Part shown: positions 47,291 to 59,900 of the stretch, in pieces
How positions within the stretch are numbered: the first letter of the stretch is position 1
Layout: each line of letters opens with the position of its first letter
From: Papio anubis
Taxonomy: Eukaryota; Chordata; Mammalia; Primates; Cercopithecidae
Assembly (NCBI RefSeq): GCF_008728515.1
Contig: NC_044980.1
Span: 30,334,290-30,398,289, forward strand
DNA: 64,000 bases
Direction of reading: 5' to 3'
Program-made: the position numbers and the translations under genes
Notes under the pieces: generated by a model
Database searches by the model: none
The model's input: the letters and a program-made list of their open reading frames with translations, nothing else
What the model was told of the DNA's origin: nothing

Positions 47291-49110
47291 CCACTAGTAA
47301 TTGAAGTACTAGAAACAGGAACTTAATACGCTCCTCTAATATTACAAATGGGAAACAGAAAAGTCTGGACGACAATCTTTATTTGAGAAGACAAGTTATT
47401 GTTCACTCATGAGATCAAAGCAATCTGATAACCATCTTTCTATAAAAATGAAGCAACCCCACTAAATTTTCAGATGAGAGTAGGATTTACTTTTATTCAT
47501 GTCAACAAGCAATGGATGACGTGCACCCTCCATGCCAAGTACTGGGCTAAATCATGGGTAAACCAAGATACAAATATAACTTTCTTCTTACCTTCTCAAC
47601 TCACTCAAGAGCCAGATGCATACATATGTGCTATATTATTATGTGACAATAATGTACCAGCAGTCAAGGACTACTTCCCCCAAAAAATGACTATTGAATC
47701 AGAAACCAGGAGAGTAAGATGTTGCTTAATGAAATTCAGATTTTTCATGAGGTGGGATATTGCAATCAAGCATGATTCAATAGATCTATGACATCTGTAC
47801 GCTGCCTCAAATTCCAGAGAGTAAAAAACTCAAGCAGACATGCTGGTCAAGTTGTTTCCCTGTTAAATATAAGGATTTCTTGTCCTTAAAGTTAACCAAT
47901 GCTTAAAAACTTCAAGGTCTTTAAGACAGAAGCAATTTCACTCACAACAAAATAAAACCATGAGTTACTAGCATTCTTAGGAGTAATTAAACATGAAAAT
48001 GATAAATGTTTGGCTAAAAATAGGAACATAAATGGAAATGAAGGAGCACTCCCTTTTTCTGCGTTATGTGTCCTGCTTGGAATCTTGTCTTTTTAATGCC
48101 TTGCCCTAGGCTAATTTGTCTGGAGCAAAGTTCACTTAGGGTATGCACAAAAGAACAAAGGATGTGATCACCAAGCAGGAAGCTTCTGAATACGTTCCCT
48201 CTGTCTATAAAGTCCAAAAGCTCTGGTATGTCTGTCAAAACAAGTTGTAACTTTCACTTCCTGGGGTGTGCATTCAGAGGAAATAAGAAGAAAAGCAAGA
48301 GAAGGTGAGCCTTGCAGCCCAGCAGTAAACCAGTAACTCAGAATTGCAAGCTAGCAAATAATGCATGCCACTGAATCACCAAGGAGTCAGAGACAAGCTC
48401 ATTATTGCCCTCACCATTCATAAACCGTTCACTGCTTCTCCGCGACTCCTCTCTTCTCATGTTGCCTTTATAAAACTGCTTAGCAGAACTCCTCCAAATA
48501 TAAGCACATCATCAGTCCTTAAGCCAGAGTACCAGAGCGGTTTTCCCACTGTTGCCTGAACTAGCCCAGGATATTTGAACAAAGCTTGAGGAAACCTGTC
48601 CTAATTTTTTTTAAGGATATGACTCTTTTGCTTTAGTTTTGCAAAGTTGTCATTCATCTCAGGCAGGCACTTTGAAATTCAGCCTCATGTTTCTAATTTT
48701 AATGAACTAATTTGATAAGCATCATTAAGACCAAAAAAACTAATACAATCCAATCAAATAATTCTATAGATAGCTATTAAATGTCAAAACATTACTAAAT
48801 AGTTTAATGCAATGGAGGAAAAAAACACAAGAAACATACATTAATCTCCTAGACTCTTATTGGATTTTTTCCGAAGTAATACACAATTATAGAATCTTTG
48901 AAGAAATATGTAATATCTATCCCCAATTCTATTGTTTCCTCTACACATAACTAATCAATAATAATTTCCTTTTTACCGGATTCTGTGTCTTTTACACAAT
49001 TCACAGTTAATTTGAATGGTGTTTTCCTAGTCCATCTTTCCCCATTGAGCTTTAGTCAAGAAACATTTTTTGAGGAACTTCTACAGCGCCAGATATTCTC
49101 TTATGCCTTA
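47291..49110. other. Unique sequence
   Basis: No repeat family or gene that I can support, apart from the weak L2-like piece near 47495-47590. Confidence 0.5.
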
Positions 49111-49121
49111 AGAATACCAAG

Positions 49122-49411
49122 AATAATTGTCCTCAGCAAACCAATGCAGGACCAGAAAACCAAAAACCACGTGCTCTCACTTATAAGTGAGAGCTGAACA
49201 ATGAGAATACGTGGAACAACACACACTGGGGCCTGTTGGAGGATCGAGTTGGGGCAGGGAGAACATCAGGATAAATAGTTAAGGGATGCTGGACTTACAC
49301 CTAGGTAATGGGTTGATCTGTGCAGCAAACCAGCATGGTACACGTTTACCTACGTAACAAACCTGCACATCCTGCACATGTACCCCAAGAACTAAAAATA
49401 AAAATAAAAGA
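49122..49411 (+). mobile_element. 5'-truncated primate L1 (L1PA-type) 3' end
   Basis: Starts inside ORF2 end sequence (AATTGTCCTCAGCAAACC) and runs through GGGGCCTGTTGGAGGATCGA and ACCTAGGTAATGGGTTGATC to CACATGTACCCCAAGAACTA and an A-rich tail. An exact 11-bp target duplication AGAATACCAAG lies at 49111-49121 and 49412-49422. Only about 290 bp was copied. Confidence 0.95.
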
Positions 49412-49422
49412 AGAATACCAAG

Positions 49423-50998
49423 GCAAAAGTCAAAATTCCTTTTGTTAAAGAACTCACTGTTTTGTCAGGAAAATAAACATGTAGAGAGATAGTAACTGTT
49501 CAATATGACTCGTAAAAAATAAAAGTAATGTTGGAATAATACAAAGCAAAGAATAATTACCTATGTATGGTGATCAAGGCAAAAGAATGATAGCATTTAT
49601 ATAGACCTATTATGAAAATTCTGAACTCCAGCCTGACTATTCCTGGGCGTGATGCACTATCCTTTCTTTGAACAGTAACTCCAGCTCAATCTGGTTATAC
49701 ACTCCCTGGATGACAGGCCAATCAAAAAAAATAGTAGGGGATTCTAATTTGATTCTGGATTCTGGATGCTGAGGATAATCAGCTGCCTGGATTCTCCTTT
49801 TAGACTGACATGGCCTTAGACCATAAGGACAATGAACACTCTGGTCTAATTATTTTAGACCAGGAGGATAGTACCCCTAAAATGTCTCAGCGGGTCGAAG
49901 TTGGGATACTTTGGATCTCTGTAAGTTTTCTAACAATGTTCTCTCCTTCTACTATCTCACATTTCTGGATCAAATGTCTCAGCATAAGGTGGCGAGGTTT
50001 GGAAAGTGGTAAAGTTATTACCACTTGAAGAAGACAGGACAATTTGTGACACTGGATGAAGAGCAACAATCCAGGAAATGAGAAAGGGAACATCTTACAT
50101 CCTGGAATGTTCAGAGGAAAGAGAAGCTTCCCACCTGGAGCCTTCCTCAGGGGAACAACAAAAGCCCCAGTGAAGGTTTCCCAAACTGTTGACAGTATGT
50201 TGAATTTAACTGGCTGACAAGGTCTACCATGCCCCTCTAGATAGCTCTGACTACAACTTGCTCACCATTTTTTCTCACTAAGAAATCCATCAGCAACAGC
50301 AGGTAAGGCCCCAGCTTCTGCACCTTCCATACAAAATACACGTTAATACCTCTTGATGTCTCCCGGCCAGTCTCAGTCATGCCATGGGGCACACCAATGC
50401 CACCTGGTAAGGTGTTAAAAAAAAAAAAAAAAACAGAAAAGATTGAACTGATGGTCCTGGGTCATTCCTTCCAAGGCTCGATTATTCAGACTGAACTGGG
50501 AACCCAAAGGGTTATCAGTGAGCCAGAAAGGCACATTGGAAGCACTGTCAACCTATGTCTAACGTAGGTCCCACTTGAGAGGGCTTCAACAAATAGAAAC
50601 AGCACTTCCTTTCCAAAGGCTCTGTGTGTGCCCTCAGAGTCATACTTCTTGTAACTGACTCTTGGTGGAAGATACTTTGCTCAATTTGAACTTGTTGAGG
50701 TTTGGGAGTCTGTGAAGCAACTGGGTGGAGAGATCCAAAAGCTTATTGACACTCAGCAAAAAGAATGAAGTGCATGTCACACTTTTTCCTACCTCTCTCC
50801 CTTCTACCTACTGTTCTCATCCTCTCTGAAAAAGCATTTTCTTCATTGAATTTCCATAATTAGCTCCTTTCATAACTCACTTTTCATTTCTCCATTATTT
50901 GTAAAATATCCATTAGATGATTACCCACGTAGGTAAGCACACTCGCTCACACATATGCACAAAATCGTAAATGTATTTGACAGAGTAATTCATACCCT
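49423..50998. other. Unassigned block with an internal A17 run
   Basis: An A homopolymer at 50417-50433 follows a fairly GC-rich interval (50160-50416). This could be the tail of an unrecognised retroposed copy, but I see no matching target duplication and recognise no parent gene. Confidence 0.35.
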
Positions 50999-51159
50999 TG
51001 CTGCTCAAGGTATAGTCTATGGACTGCAGCGTTCATGTCACTGGGGGCTTGGGTAGAATTGCAGAATCTCAGGCCCCACTCCAGGCCTTCTAAATAAGAA
51101 TCTGGGCCTTAATGAAATACCCCAAAATTTGTATGCATATTGATGTTTGAGAAGCATTG
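50999..51159 (-). mobile_element. hAT-Charlie element (MER20-like)
   Basis: CTCAAGGTATAGTCTATGGA at the left and GATGTTTGAGAAGCATTG at the right are the inverted ends. AATCTCAGGCCCCACTCCAG lies in the middle. Exact subfamily uncertain. Confidence 0.7.
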
Positions 51160-51449
51160 TTCCAGATTATTATTCTTAATCAAATATGGGCACACAGAGG
51201 GGGCAAGTACAGATCAAAATAAATATATCTAACTTATATGCATATAATAGATTACTTTTTCTAATACCTTTCCAAAATGTAATGATCTAACTCAAATAAA
51301 AGGAGAGTTATATGATAAGGCTGAGTTGGAAATATTGCTGTGCACATGGTTAATCTTAGACATGTATTTAGTAAACACTGGTTAAACAGATGACTTGTAA
51401 AGTTCCAACTCAATAATTCTGTATGTGATAATATAATAAAGAGAGCTGG
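51160..51449. other. Unique AT-rich sequence
   Basis: Nothing recognised. Confidence 0.5.
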
Positions 51450-51640
51450 ACTGAAAGTCAGGAGATGTGGATTAAAGTCAGGCATTAGTTTAGTCCGCTA
51501 TGGGATCTGGGGACTTTCCATTAACATTTCTGAACCACTTTCCTCCTCAATACAATGCCAAGCCTTCGATCCTTACTCCACAGTGTTGGTGTCAGAATCA
51601 AATACAATATTACACAGCATACTAGTTGTGAATTATAAAG
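51450..51640 (+). repeat. MIR SINE
   Basis: GGACTGAAAGTCAGGAGATG, TATGGGATCTGGGGACTTTC, ATTTCTGAACCACTTTCCTC, GTTGGTGTCAGAATCAAATA and TTGTGAATTATAAAGCAAAA follow the MIR order. Confidence 0.65.
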
Positions 51641-51879
51641 CAAAAGTGAGGTGGTATTGTTTTAGGGTAGCCTCTACATATGCAATTATACAGAGGCATG
51701 TACTGTTGTATATTCATCCACCAGAACTCCTAAAATAAGTAAGTCATGCCTATTTTTAAATTCCATATTTCTGTATCTAATAATATTCATTATAGAGACT
51801 TCATGTGTTACAAATTCATTTCAGATAAAAGGAAAATATAATGATTAAAAACACTTACTGACTGCTCACTAAGAAAATG
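51641..51879. other. Unique AT-rich sequence
   Basis: Nothing recognised. Confidence 0.5.
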
Positions 51880-52095
51880 ACTTGACCTAACTTCTTTACA
51901 TACACGAATTTACTTAGTTCCCTAAAGCAAACCCATGAGGCAGAAACTATCATTATCAGGCCCGTTTAACAGATAAGAAGACTGAGGGGCAAAAAGGTTT
52001 AATAACTTGTCCAAAATCACCTAACTATTAAGTGTCATAGCCAAGATGTGGTTGGGCATTCTGGTCCTACAGCCCATGCTCCTACCTACAGTGCT
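51880..52095 (-). repeat. MIR SINE, antisense
   Basis: GAGGCAGAAACTATCATTAT, AGATAAGAAGACTGAGGGGC, TAATAACTTGTCCAAAATCA and CAGCCCATGCTCCTACCTAC are reversed MIR blocks. Confidence 0.8.
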
Positions 52096-52103
52096 ATACA
52101 AGC

Positions 52104-52415
52104 TACCCATTCATTCATTCCTGCATTCAACAAATCTTTATTAAGCACCTACCATCTGTCAAGCCCTATTCACAGTGCTGAAAATACAGAGATTAACAAA
52201 ATATACATTCATGTCGTTGTGAAACTTACATTCTGGTGGTAGAAAACAATGAAAAAGTGACCAAATAATGTATAATTACAAATCATGTAAAATTCTATGA
52301 AGTCAAGGAATGGAATGCAGTGAGAAAGAAAACTAGAATAGGGTAGAGCTTAGATTAGATTTGGAAAGACTCTCTAATGAGGTAATGTTTAAATTGAAAT
52401 TCAAAAATGCTTTCA
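52104..52415 (-). mobile_element. L2 LINE 3' fragment, antisense
   Basis: Begins ATTCATTCCTGCATTCAACA and continues through AAGCACCTACCATCTGTCAA, GTGAAACTTACATTCTGGTG and GGAAAGACTCTCTAATGAGG, the reversed L2 3' end. It lies directly beside the antisense MIR; MIR and L2 share their 3' tail and the L2 machinery mobilised MIR. Confidence 0.8.
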
Positions 52416-53017
52416 AATGATTAAAAAAAGCAAAACCACAAATGCATACATAAGCGTTGCCACTGTAAACATAATAACCTACTTATTATGGATGGTATTT
52501 GAAAATCTGGAGGATGCAAAATTATGTCAAAAACTATTATTGACCCATTACATGTAAGGAATCCAAGTCAGAAATCACATCCTAACCTTTTTTCCCCATC
52601 TTTCTCTTCATCCTATGCTGCAAAAACCAAATAGGAAAAAGGAATTGAATTACCTACATTATCTTTCTAATCTCCCAGGGAAGGCACAAACCTCTTGACT
52701 CTCCTGCCCTCCCCTGTGGAATATACCTTGTTATAGAAATACATGTGTACTATTGTTCTGCAAGAAAAGAAAGGAAACAATAGGAAGCCACTTCCTACCA
52801 AAGAATATTTGTCTCCTTCACAATCACAAAGACTTTGATTTGTACATATGCAAAAGAGAGCCGCCCATATTCCTTGATGTGAGCAATTTATGGTACTCAT
52901 TTACTGTGAAATTGAAAAGGGAAAAAATTAAGCATGGTTGATGACTTTTGTCCATAGAAGAGAAAGTAAATTATTTGATGACTCTTAGTTGCTTAGAGAT
53001 CTTTAAGAGAAAAACAC
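52416..53017. other. Unique sequence
   Basis: Nothing recognised. Confidence 0.5.
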
Positions 53018-53142
53018 ATACCAGCACACACACAGAGGAGACAAATACACACAGACACAGATACACTTGCACATGTGCACACTTAAATGTACAAATGTGT
53101 ATATATTACACATATATATTATGTGTGTATATATTGCTTTAT
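53018..53142. repeat. CA/TA-rich low-complexity tract
   Basis: ACACACACAGAGGAGACAAA passes into ACACAGACACAGATACACTT and then TATATTACACATATATATTA. Confidence 0.8.
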
Positions 53143-53313
53143 CTTCCTCTTCTTTCTATAATTCTATACATCCTGAAATGAAACTATGGAAAAGATGGTG
53201 ATATGGAGAAGTTTGGCTTATTTATTCTTTTATTCACCTGTTTAAAAAAAAGAAGTTTCCCACTACATAAGTGGACTTGAGAGAATATTGTTGCCTTTAA
53301 AGGTGGTAACATT

Positions 53314-53619
53314 GGCCGGGCACAGTGGCTCACACCTGTAATCCCAGCATTTTGGGAGGCCAAGGCGGGTGGATCACGAGGTCAGGAGATCGAGACCATC
53401 CTAGCTAAGATGGTGAAACCCCGTCTCTACTAAAAAAATACAAAAAATTAGCCGGGCAAGGTGGCGGGCACCTGTAGTCCCAGCTACTCAGGAGGCTGAG
53501 GCAGGAGAATGGCGTGAACCTGGGAGGCGGAGCTTGCAGTGAGTCGAGATCGGGTCACCACACTCCAGCCTGGGCAACAGAGCGAGACTCCGTCTCAAAA
53601 AAATAAATAAATAAATAAT
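53314..53619 (+). mobile_element. AluY
   Basis: Y-type positions: GGTCAGGAGATCGAGACCAT, GAGAATGGCGTGAACC, GGAGGCGGAGCTTGCAGTGA. (AAAT)n tail. Flanks AAAGGTGGTAACATT (53299-53313) and AAAGATAGTAACATT (53620-53634) form a target duplication with two changes. It lacks most AluYRa-specific variants, so it predates or sits outside that group. Confidence 0.95.
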
Positions 53620-53744
53620 AAAGATAGTAACATTGTTCTTGTGGGGAGGTTCAAAGTGAGACGACACTGGGGGCAAAGTAGCTCACTTCGAAAACTGGTT
53701 TGAAACAACAATCACATTTATACCAAATATAAAATGCATGTACA

Positions 53745-53835
53745 TAAAATATAGAATTATGTAAACATACATGTTCATATCTATGCATTGTGTGTATACA
53801 TACATATGCATATACATATATGAATATATGAAATG
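53745..53835. repeat. ATAC/ATAT-rich tract
   Basis: GTGTATACATACATATGCAT and ATACATATATGAATATATGA motifs. Confidence 0.75.
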
Positions 53836-54010
53836 TTTTATATAATTTCAAGTTTTAGTTTAGATGAAGGGGCAGATGTGCAGGTTTGTGACATGGGTAC
53901 ATTGCATGATGCTGAGGTTTTGGGTACAAATGATCTCATCACCCAGGTCATGAGCATAGCTCCCAATAGGTGGTTTTTCAGCCCATACCCTCTCTCCCTC
54001 CCCTGTACAT
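53836..54010 (-). mobile_element. Primate or older L1 3' end, antisense
   Basis: GCAGATGTGCAGGTTTGTGA, GATGCTGAGGTTTTGGGTAC, ATCACCCAGGTCATGAGCAT and CCCAATAGGTGGTTTTTCAG match the reversed L1PB/L1MA 3'UTR. Short fragment. Confidence 0.8.
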
Positions 54011-54654
54011 ATGAAATTTAAAGAAGAAGCAGTGCTATGTCCCTTTTCCAATGGGATGTCAAACAATGATCACTCAGACTAGCCTTAATCTTATGAATTG
54101 AAAGTTTCTATTTTGAACCCTAATTTTGAAGAGAGAATTTTTGAATCCATAGACTTCTTTTTTTTTTTAGAGCAGTTGATGGGATTCAGGACATGCTATC
54201 CCAAAACATGGCACCTTAGCATTTGAGAAAACAGCAGAAGCAGGAAGGTCTCTCTGACCTTTTCTTTCCCTTCTTCCCTGAAGCAGACCATAAAGGAAAT
54301 ATCTCACCCTCCTCTAAGTAGGTGATAGACCTTCATCAAGAGGTGGCCACTGTATACTAGAGGAAAGGAATGCCACATAAGGACACAGTGAAAAGTCTGA
54401 ATAAACAGACCTTGCTAAATTCAGCCCAGTTCATTACCATTCGAACATACTCGCCTGTCCTCTAATCATACTTCTGCATGGCTGTCCATAAAAATACAGT
54501 TTCCCCTGTTGTTTCATGGGGTTTTCAATTCTGAAGGCTTCTATGTCACATAGAACTTACATTAAATACATTTGTACGCCTTTCTCTTGTAAATCTGCCG
54601 GTTGTTATAGGGATCTCAGCCAGGAACCCAGTAATGGGTAAGAAAAGTCTTTTC
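54011..54654. other. Unique sequence
   Basis: Short T run near 54160; nothing else recognised. Confidence 0.5.
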
Positions 54655-55235
54655 TCCCCTACACAGTTTTAAGTTGACAGAAAAATTGAACAGAAAAAAT
54701 AGAGTTCTCATATATCTCCCCCTGCCCTTCACACACACAGTTGCCCTACTATTAACATATTGCATTAGTGTAGTACACTTGTTATAATTTATGAGCCAAT
54801 ATTGATACATTATTATTAACTAAAGTTCATAGGATTCAGGTTGTATGTATAATGCAATAGTCCAGTATTCCAGTCTCATACAGAGTAGTTACACTGTCCT
54901 CAAATTCATCTATACTTCACCCTATTCATCTCTCCTCCTCAGCCCTCCCACCCCTGTCCCTGCAAACTACTGGTCTTACTCTGTCTCTGTAGCTATCCCT
55001 TTCTCGGGATATCAAATAGGGGAAATCATACAGTATATAGTCTTTCCAGACTGACTTCTTTCACTTAGCAACATTCATTTATGTTTCCTCTATGCCTTTT
55101 CATAGCTTCATAGCTATTTCTTTTTATCACTGAATAGTATTTCATTGCATGGACATACCAAGTTGATGACCCTATTCACCTATGGAAGAACATCTTATCT
55201 CCTTACCAGTTTTGGACATTACCAATAAAGCTGCA
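54655..55235 (-). mobile_element. L1M ORF2 fragment, antisense
   Basis: TTTTAAGTTGACAGAAAAAT, ATTGCATTAGTGTAGTACAC, TACTGGTCTTACTCTGTCTC, AAATCATACAGTATATAGTC, ACTGAATAGTATTTCATTGC and TTACCAATAAAGCTGCAGAA follow reversed L1M ORF2. It starts at almost the same L1 coordinate as the fragment at 45440. Confidence 0.85.
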
Positions 55236-58200
55236 GAAGAGAGAATTTTTAAAAAATCTATCTCTACCTCTTCTTTTCTAAGGATCCTAATTTTTAGAAA
55301 AGTCAACCTACTGGAAATCCCTCTACAGTTGTGCTATTGCTCGTGTATTTTAAACCATGGCAAGGAAAAAGCAGAGGATTTTAACAGTGGCCTTACCTTC
55401 GCAGAACACACACACAAAATTATTTTAATGTTCAGCTGATACTGAAGAACTTGAGTATACACACAATTATTTCTATCTAAATGTTATTAGATTACCTAAG
55501 CAACTTATATTTTCTTTCTTCTCAGGAGATGTATAATGACGTTCCATAACCTGAAAAAAATACTGTGAATATCATATACACAGGTGCTCATGTGTCATAA
55601 GTGCATGTGCGATGGTTCTATTTGCAGAGAGGAAAGGTACTTTTCTCTAAACATCTACCTATTTGTGAAAAAAATGTAATAAAACATTTGATTTATCACA
55701 CCCAACTTGCCAGTTTACACAAATTTGTTATATCAATGCCTAGGACTGGAATTCAAGCTAATAATTCTACATCATTAGAATTTCATTTATAACATATTGA
55801 CAGCCTCGATTCCTTATTTGTTCAAGGAAGTTCAAATTAAGGCCTCATTATCCATTATTGATAGCTATCAGTAAAATAACATTATTGTATCATGTAAGTC
55901 TTATATTGATTTTTTAACCCAATGTCAGCTACATTGAAAGTATAAGTTCTGTATTAAATGGACAGATCCCTTCCTGCCCAATAAATGAGGAAACAAGACA
56001 AGGGAAGCCCAATTATTGAGCAGGCATAGGGAGATGGACGGTGCGTGTCTTTGCTGATTGTCTAACCACACCAGGCACAGAGCAGCATCTTTGCTCCTGT
56101 GCCTCCTCCGAGCACCTGAGGCATCTGACCTCATTTAGTGCTGTGCAAAACCCAGGAGGCAGGCTCAAGACTGCCCTTTTGCATTGGTGTGGGTCACCCT
56201 TAGTCCCTCCATAATGAATGACTTAGCTCAGCCTCCATTTGTCACCAAGCTGCTCTTCACGTAGGTCCCCGTAGCCTGGATCTAAATGCTGCCACAAGCT
56301 TTATTATATCACATTGCTTTTCACTTAAAATAATGTCTGCATCATTTCATTACTAAACCACATATAAATCATTTTTATCCCAAGTCCACTCCGTGGTATC
56401 ACTTAATATTATTCCAACTATTTTGTGCCTTTTTCCCCCTTTCGATTTCTAGCCAAAAAAACTGTCCTACTTCCAAAGCAGACATCAAGGACCTTCCTGC
56501 CTAGAATCTGAATTACCACTACTAAATCTCCTGAACTTATCCCCAAAGCGTTCATTCTAAAATGCCTAACTTTTTACTCCCATATATAAAATCCTTATAC
56601 AAATATCCACTTATGTGTCTATGTTTTTTGAAACACGCCTTAGTTTTGTCTTCATTTTTGTTAGGTTTTTATTTCTGCTTTTGTCTCCTCTCTGTGTGTC
56701 TCTCTTTTTTTTTTAATAGAGGCAAGATTAAAAAAAATGATCACTTATGTGAGAGTTGCTTTTCCCGGTAACTTCTGCTTAAACAACAGGTGAGCTCTTT
56801 CAAGGCCTGTCCTGCCAGCAGGTGGGTACTGTTCTTCAGCATTCTTCACCTTGTCCAGGTATAATGGGGTGGTACCAGATAGTAGAGAAGGCCAAGGATA
56901 AATGTTTTATTTCATTTTATGAAGCCTAAAGGGTGCTAAAGAATTCAAACATTAATGGATTTTGAATAACAAATTGGTAGCTCAAAAGCAGCATTTTGGG
57001 GAAACTGATCTCCATAATTCCTTCTCTCTAGGTTTTATTATTAGCTTAGTGCGGGGCAAAGGTCATAATCTCTTCTCCTCACTAATCCCTTAAACTAAGA
57101 TTTTTCTTATGATTTTTCTATATAAGAACAAAAGTGTTTTCTCAGAAGAAATGACAACAGTAAGCTGCTGTTGATAAACAGAAGTTTACATACAACCTTT
57201 CATCTCAGGGGAGATGAAATATCTCCCATGTGGGAAATATCATAACTACAAGTTGGAATACTGATCATGGTAAAAAAAAAAAAAATTTAAATATGAAAGT
57301 ATAAATGTCTATCTTGATGTATGCTGCATAAAAGCATAGAATAAACCCATTCCAAAAGCCCATCACAGAAAATGTTATATGAGAGAAAGAAGGAATAAGA
57401 GTGGGAAAAAGAAAGAGATTTAAAATGCAGTTTTATACTTTAGAAACTAATTTCTTACTCTGAGAAATCAGAAGACAGATTTCCATGCTGTGTTATAAAA
57501 ACATAAGTAGAGAGGACAAGTTTTACATCTTAGTAATTGGAAATTGTGGTCCACTTCTTTATTTGAGGGGATGATGAATTCTCTCCTTGATTCAAATGCC
57601 AGATAGACAAGATAAACTATTAAAACTATTTACAGAAGAAGTTTGAGTCTATAGAAGTGCAAGAAAAAAGAAACTATGATCTCACATTATAAACCTTCAC
57701 AGAATATGAAAGCATAGCATTTAAAGATCTAATGTTTGTAAAAAGTATATTTTCCAATTGACAATTACTTTGCAGAGTTGATATGTATTGGATCATTTCA
57801 TGGTCGGTATTACATGTTAACAAGAAAAGAAACCAAAGGCAAAAGGTTCTGAAATTAATTATCAGCAACAAGAAGGCAAATATTTTCCCAACAGACTTTG
57901 AAGGGACACACTTTCCTCCTCCCTATATCCCAGTTTGGAGCATCCCTTAAAACCAGGTTGGTGCTTTGAACACTCACAATGACCATCTCTGAAGAGCACC
58001 TTTAGTGATCAGGCTAAGCCCTAATGATTGTTGCTGCTTTACCCTTATTGGAAAAATGAAAGTTGGCAAGAGTACAAAGTTACATGGCTGTGTAGGCACA
58101 AACCGATCTCACTACAAAGCCCCAAACTTCAACTCTGGACAATTATCTTTATTCCCATCCTTTTTAACAAAGTTATTCAAAGAAGTAAAAGCCCTCTCTT

Positions 58201-58284
58201 GACTTCTCCAGTCTATCCACCCTTTCAACTACTTTTCATTTTTAGCTCCTTTTACCAACTGGGGTCATATACTTCTTAACATTT
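55236..58284. other. Unique, AT-rich block
   Basis: About 3 kb without a recognised element. Short A or T runs at 56704-56716 and 57273-57285. 56090-56160 is a small GC-richer patch. No gene seen. Confidence 0.5.
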
Positions 58285-59900
58285 TCTTAAGGTTATATAG
58301 AACTACACACAAACACACACACAAATATGAAAGAATTGTCATCACACTGCACATTTTTTCACTCATCCATATAGCACAAATTTTTTTCATGTTATTAATA
58401 TAACTCTACCTTATTCTTTTTGATGGTTACATAAAGCCGTTTGTAAGGATTTATTCCACCATTTTCTTATTAACGCACATTCATGTTTGTAATAAGCACA
58501 AACATATGCTTTTGAACCATAGCTATAAGAAGGATTCCTCAAAATGATATTTCTAGGTTATAAGAAATGAGCACTTAAAATGTTAATAGCTATTACCAAA
58601 CTAATCTCCAAAGGTCTTGCAAATTTACTTTAATACTGTAGGGAATGAGAAGGTCACATTCATGCCACAGGTCAGCCCCGTATAGCACAGCACACAAAGT
58701 TTTCCATTTTCTTTATGTTATCCCAGTCTAAAAGCCAAAGAGGGATGTTATGTTTTGATTTTCCTTTTTTATTATTAATGCGGAGATTGAGAACTTCCTG
58801 TTTATAGGTCTTGTCTAGTTCTTCATCTCTGAAGTGCCTATTCACATTCTTTGTCCATTTTCATGTTACATGGCTATTGTTTTTTCTTAATGTAGTGAAG
58901 GAACTCCTTAAATATTAGGAATATTTGCTACACATACCTATCATATATGGGAAAAATATTTTCACATTAGCTGTGTGTATTTTAACTTTTCATCTGCTGT
59001 CCTTTAGAGAATTTACAATTTTAACCAACTCAAATCTGCCCATGATGTTTTCTTTATGGGGTCTGATTTCCATGTCTTACTTAAGAATGCCACTCTAAGC
59101 TTATAAACATATTCTATACTTTGTAGATTTTACATTTAGATTTTTTATCTATCTGTAGCTTATCCTTTTCATATGGTGTGAGGGAGGAATCTAATTTTGT
59201 GTTCTGCTTTTGAATATCCAATTGTCCAAACCTCTCATGGATTTGAAATACCCTGCTTAACAAATACTATGCTCCCTTATGTAGGGATGTGGTTTTGGTC
59301 ATTGTCTACTTGGGTTCCATTGATCTGCCTGTCTATCTTTTGATATCATCTTGTTTTATTGAAACAATTTTTATCGTTCAATATCACTGTACATACCTCA
59401 TCATTATTAATTCTGTTGGATTTTTTCATATGAAATTTAATATCAACTCTTTAGATACTGATTAGGATTATATCTTTGGATCTTTGGGTTTACATATTTA
59501 TTTATTTTGAGACAGGGTCTTGCTTTGGCATCCAGGCTGGAGTGCAGTGGCACAATCATCACTCCCTGCAGCCTCAACTTCCTGGGCTCCAGCTACCCTC
59601 CTGACTCAGCCTCCTAAGTAGCTAGGACCACAGGCATGCACCACCGCACTCAGCTAATTTTTTATTTTTAGTAGAGATGAAATCTTGCTGTGTTTCCCAG
59701 GCTGGACTTGAACTCCTGGGCTCAAGGGATCCTCCTACCTCAGCCTCCCAAAGTGCTAGGATTACAGGTTTGAGCCACCACACCCAGCCAAGATTGAATT
59801 TTATTTTTATATTCATTTAGTAAAACTTAACATCTTATTATTATTAATTATTCCTACCCAGGGAAGATTCTTCAAACATCATTTTATGTAAGACAAAAAT
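58285..59900 (-). mobile_element. L1M ORF2 fragment, antisense, split by an Alu
   Basis: Reversed L1 order is followed: TGATGGTTACATAAAGCCGT, GTGCCTATTCACATTCTTTG, CATATGGTGTGAGGGAGGAA, CCAATTGTCCAAACCTCTCA, GGGTTCCATTGATCTGCCTG, then GATACTGATTAGGATTATAT. The remainder (about 59790-59900) lies beyond the Alu. Includes an (AC)n patch at 58303-58325. Very decayed, with part near 58640-58740 poorly matching. Confidence 0.75.
59496..59789 (-). mobile_element. AluJ inserted in L1M
   Basis: J-type in reverse orientation (CCTCAACTTCCTGGGCTCCA, GAACTCCTGGGCTCAAGGGA). ATTTATTTATTTT on the tail side. Confidence 0.92.
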
